A program made the translations under genes and the position numbers. Shown here piece by piece: positions 5,026-6,463 of a DNA stretch of 6,463 bases. Numbering within the stretch: position 1 is the first letter of the stretch; each line of letters begins with the position of its first letter. Location of the stretch: contig CALGGM010000094.1 of NCBI GenBank assembly GCA_937915925.1, forward strand, positions 1-6,463, read 5' to 3'. This stretch comes from an uncultured Clostridia bacterium. GTDB lineage: Bacteria; Bacillota; Clostridia; Christensenellales; CAG-138. A model generated the notes under the pieces. That model was not told the origin of the DNA, did no database searches, and saw nothing but the letters and a program-made list of their open reading frames with translations.

Positions 5026-5199
5026 AGTTATATTCGCCTTCGGCGAGCTCTATTGCGTGGCAGTTATATTCGTCCTACGGACGAGTTATATTGCGCTGCG
5101 CGCAGTTTGAAGGCGAATATAATATAACTTTGCGGCGTCGCCGCAAAATATAACTGATCCGCAGGATCAATATCACTGCGCCGCAGGCGCAATATAACT
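5026..5199. repeat. AGTTATATT / AATATAACT mini-hairpin array
   Basis: The 9-mer AGTTATATT occurs at 5026, 5062 and 5084, with a decayed copy at 5046. Its complement AATATAACT occurs at 5121, 5147 and 5191, with a one-base variant at 5169. Between them sit short palindromes with different arms: CGCC-TTC-GGCG, CGTCC-TAC-GGACG, GCGC-TGC-GCGC, TTGCGGC-GTC-GCCGCAA, GATCC-GCA-GGATC and GCGCC-GCA-GGCGC. All have a three-base loop. A 14-base perfect long-range inverted repeat (5028-5041 with 5109-5122) closes the left half into a branched structure. The array starts directly after the terminator and ends in the promoter of the next gene. No gene is seen inside it. Confidence 0.9.
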
Positions 5200-5227
5200 T
5201 GATAGATTTGTATTTTTATGTTATGAT
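5199..5227 (+). promoter_or_regulatory. Promoter of the four-helix-bundle gene
   Basis: TTGATA (5199-5204) and TATGAT (5222-5227) are separated by 17 bases. The first T of the -35 is the last base of the final AATATAACT repeat, so the array abuts the promoter. Initiation near 5234 would give a leader of only about 12 bases, just covering the ribosome binding site. Confidence 0.65.
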
Positions 5228-5245
5228 CTGTTTGAGGTGATAACT

Positions 5246-5602
5246 ATGGCTGACAGCATCCTCCGCAATAAATCCAAAGAATTTGCGAAACAGATCGTTC
5301 TCCTTTGCAAAACGATCAAGCAGGAGCACCGTGAATCCGTATTAACAAATCAACTGCTCAGAAGCGGTACTTCAATAGGCGCAAATATTCATGAGGCGCA
5401 ATACGCGCAGGGAACAAAAGACTTTATTTCAAAGTTTGAAATATCCCTTAAAGAAGTATATGAAACAGAGTATTGGCTTGAATTGCTGTTTGAGACCGGG
5501 TATTTGGATGAACAAACATACAAACCGATCCAAAACAATTGCGGAGCGATCAGACGAATGCTTATTTCAACAATAAAAACCATAAAAGAAAAGAATACTT
5601 GA
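5246..5602 (+). CDS. Four-helix-bundle protein, S23 / 23S rRNA intervening-sequence family
   Basis: This 118-residue, all-helical protein carries the family hallmark LLRSGTSIGANIHEAQ at residues 37-52, followed by KFEISLKEVYETEYWLELL. The family (TIGR02436, S23/IVS protein) was first seen inside 23S rRNA intervening sequences. It includes the Avd accessory protein of diversity-generating retroelements, which binds nucleic acid as a pentamer. Most chromosomal members have no known function. ATG 5246 is chosen because GAGGTGA (5234-5240) lies five bases upstream; an in-frame GTG at 5237 falls inside that site. The gene is more AT-rich than the core genes and sits beside a structured repeat array, with no reverse transcriptase or rRNA nearby. 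A role in binding hairpin RNA or DNA is speculation. Family assignment is confident; function is not. Confidence 0.9.
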   Translation: MADSILRNKSKEFAKQIVLLCKTIKQEHRESVLTNQLLRSGTSIGANIHEAQYAQGTKDFISKFEISLKEVYETEYWLELLFETGYLDEQTYKPIQNNCGAIRRMLISTIKTIKEKNT

Positions 5603-5614
5603 CAGAGAAGAATT

Positions 5615-5635
5615 TCGATGAATTGAAATCATCGA
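5615..5635. other. Inverted repeat between the two small genes
   Basis: TCGATGA (5615-5621) and TCATCGA (5629-5635) are perfect complements around a seven-base loop, in the 99-base gap before the next gene. No T-run follows, so it is not an intrinsic terminator. It could be an operator or an RNA hairpin. TTGACA at 5599-5604 overlaps the preceding stop, but only a poor -10 (ATTGAA at 5622) lies at the right distance, so an internal promoter is doubtful. Confidence 0.35.
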
Positions 5636-5701
5636 CGAGAAGTCTGCAGTGTTAAATGACAAAAAGGAAACACGACAAAATGATACAAAGGAGTAATTAC
5701 G

Positions 5702-6115
5702 TTGACGATTCGAAATGATTTCGTGTCACTTTGGGATAACGGAACTGACAAACTTTGCCTGTTTGCGATTTCGCCTGAATACCAGTATGAGTATATAATC
5801 GGCAAGCCGTGTATAACTTTAGGCATTGCTTATGAGAATAAGCGATTTAAGGGTAGTGATGCTTTTACACTTTTTGATCATTTCTATATAGATTCTCTCG
5901 AAAAAATGAAAACTGCTTATCGCAAACTGAATGGCTCGTTTCGGTTGTATGACAATGGAGCGGATTCCGACGGCTTTGTCGATTTTGAGATGAATAATGG
6001 CAAATTATATGTTGAAGGCCGACTTGGAGCAACCTTTTCAACACATTCACTAACGTTTGAATTTGAAGCTGATCAAACGTTATTGGAGCCTTTAATTCAA
6101 AGCTTAACATTCTGA
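5702..6115 (+). CDS. Hypothetical protein, possibly WapI/DUF6228-type immunity-like
   Basis: This encodes 137 residues with no signal peptide or membrane segment, mixed strand and helix, and an acidic character. The start is TTG 5702, supported by AAAGGAG (5687-5693) eight bases upstream. The C-terminal half reads GFVDFEMNNGKLYVEGRLGATF and then LTFEFEADQTLLEPLIQSL. This resembles, from memory, small families annotated as WapI-type immunity proteins or DUF6228, but I cannot confirm it. Such proteins are often orphan copies outside toxin loci, and no toxin gene is visible here. The gene is AT-rich compared with galE and likely acquired. It may share a transcript with the preceding four-helix-bundle gene and ends before a strong terminator. 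Confidence 0.75.
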   Translation: MTIRNDFVSLWDNGTDKLCLFAISPEYQYEYIIGKPCITLGIAYENKRFKGSDAFTLFDHFYIDSLEKMKTAYRKLNGSFRLYDNGADSDGFVDFEMNNGKLYVEGRLGATFSTHSLTFEFEADQTLLEPLIQSLTF

Positions 6116-6120
6116 TTTTT

Positions 6121-6173
6121 TGGTACACTTTTAAGCGTTCTTTCTGTGCTTTGGTGCACTTTTACGCGCTCTT
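6121..6173. repeat. Imperfect 31-base-period direct repeat
   Basis: Bases 6121-6142 recur at 6152-6173 with three differences in 22 bases (core CACTTTTA followed by GCG). The repeat lies between the stop codon at 6115 and the terminator at 6181. No function can be assigned. Confidence 0.45.
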
Positions 6174-6180
6174 ACACAGC

Positions 6181-6217
6181 AAAAACGCCTCATTTGTAAA
6201 ACGAATGGGGCGTTTTT
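6181..6217 (+). terminator. Intrinsic terminator after the hypothetical gene
   Basis: AAAAACGCCTCATT (6181-6194) pairs with AATGGGGCGTTTTT (6204-6217) over 14 positions with one G-U, and the loop can close further. It ends in a five-base T-run with a matching A-run on the left, so it could work in both directions. It ends the accessory two-gene block. Confidence 0.85.
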
Positions 6218-6219
6218 GA

Positions 6220-6304
6220 ATGATGTTTGCTCTGTCCGGCAAATGATGCTGCCTTCGGCAATGATGTGCGCTGTCGCGCATGATGTGCGCTTGCGGCGCG
6301 CTGG
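6220..6304. repeat. ATGATG-spaced mini-hairpin array (large copy)
   Basis: ATGATG occurs at 6220, 6243, 6261 and 6280. Between the copies lie TTTGC...GCAAA (6226-6243), TGCC-TTC-GGCA (6250-6260) and TGCGC-TGTC-GCGCA (6267-6280). A fourth palindrome GCGC-TTGCG-GCGC (6287-6299) is followed by the decayed spacer CTGGTGA. It starts right after the terminator, as the array at 5026 starts right after its own. The spacer is shared with the array at 1887-1941. Confidence 0.7.
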
Positions 6305-6334
6305 TGACGGATCGTGAAAATAGGTCATACGCGT

Positions 6335-6463
6335 GTAGGGACGACCGTCGGTCGTCCGTTTTCGTCCTGCGCGGAGATTCTTCGTCGCTTCCACTTCGTT
6401 ACAGAGGAAGATCGCGCGAACAACCCTTCCACCGCTTCGCGGTCCCCCAATGGTCTCATATGG
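6335..6463. repeat. Composite repeat: GTAGGG palindrome joined to a TTCTTCG / GATCGCGCG module
   Basis: GGACGACC (6339-6346), loop GTC, GGTCGTCC (6350-6357) and TTTT are followed by GGAGATTCTTCG. Bases 6335-6387 match 2087-2139 at 47 of 53 positions. After that, CTTCGTTACAG...AGATCGCGCG (6394-6418) matches 4419-4443 inside the MITE-like element. A small ACCGC-TTC-GCGGT palindrome follows. The block is thus a mosaic of modules found elsewhere in the window. I see no gene from 6218 to the window edge. Confidence 0.6.

Noticed and set aside
5026..5199. CRISPR array
   Set aside because: The repeats are only nine bases, change orientation halfway, and the interspaces are short perfect palindromes rather than unique spacers; no cas gene is present.
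5246..5602. Diversity-generating retroelement accessory gene (avd)
   Set aside because: The fold family fits, but no reverse transcriptase, template repeat or variable repeat is in the window.
6131..6394. Minus-strand open frame of 87 codons at the right end
   Set aside because: It runs through a terminator and two repeat arrays, with no ribosome binding site.

Overview
The window looks like chromosome of an endospore-forming clostridial Firmicute, plausibly an uncultured gut lineage with a fairly GC-rich core. This rests on a SpoVT sporulation regulator with textbook family sequence, strong GGAGG-type ribosome binding sites, TTG start use, and intergenic DNA packed with short palindromic repeats. 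The taxonomic guess is inference; no rRNA is present.

Left part (1-2200). After a repeat-rich left edge, spoVT (minus) and galE (plus) diverge from a 124-base intergenic region holding a clear vegetative promoter for galE and a weak forespore-type candidate for spoVT. Downstream of galE lies a gene-free stretch of about 330 bases made almost wholly of repeats: an ATGATG-spaced hairpin array, a 90-base tandem duplication of paired palindromes with terminator-like ends, and half of a TGTCATTCTGAG-type element.

Middle (2201-4157). A two-gene minus-strand operon encodes a PLP-dependent alpha-oxoamine synthase resembling bacterial serine palmitoyltransferase, overlapping by 11 bases an SDR reductase with a hydrophobic C-terminus. 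Together they could condense an acyl-CoA with an amino acid and reduce the resulting ketone, as in the first two steps of sphingoid-base synthesis. That pathway reading is inference. Upstream of the operon lie a GC palindrome, a 185-base MITE-like element with 17-base perfect inverted ends, and a further hairpin array.

RNA operon (4597-5025). One promoter is followed by tRNA-Val(GAC), a roughly 180-nt rod-shaped RNA that I read as 6S RNA, tRNA-Gln(CTG) and an intrinsic terminator, with only a few bases between units. tRNA processing enzymes could therefore release the 6S-like RNA.

Right part (5026-6463). A striking array alternates a fixed 9-mer (AGTTATATT, then its complement AATATAACT) with short palindromes of differing sequence. 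Its last repeat runs into the promoter of a small four-helix-bundle (S23/IVS-type) gene. An AT-rich orphan gene with a TTG start and a strong terminator follow, then another ATGATG hairpin array and a composite repeat to the window edge. The two small genes are visibly more AT-rich than galE or the lipid-type operon and look accessory.

The recurring theme is intergenic DNA built from constant short spacers and variable self-complementary arms. It appears with three different spacers, and the same logic appears in a GTAGGG-flanked palindrome family.
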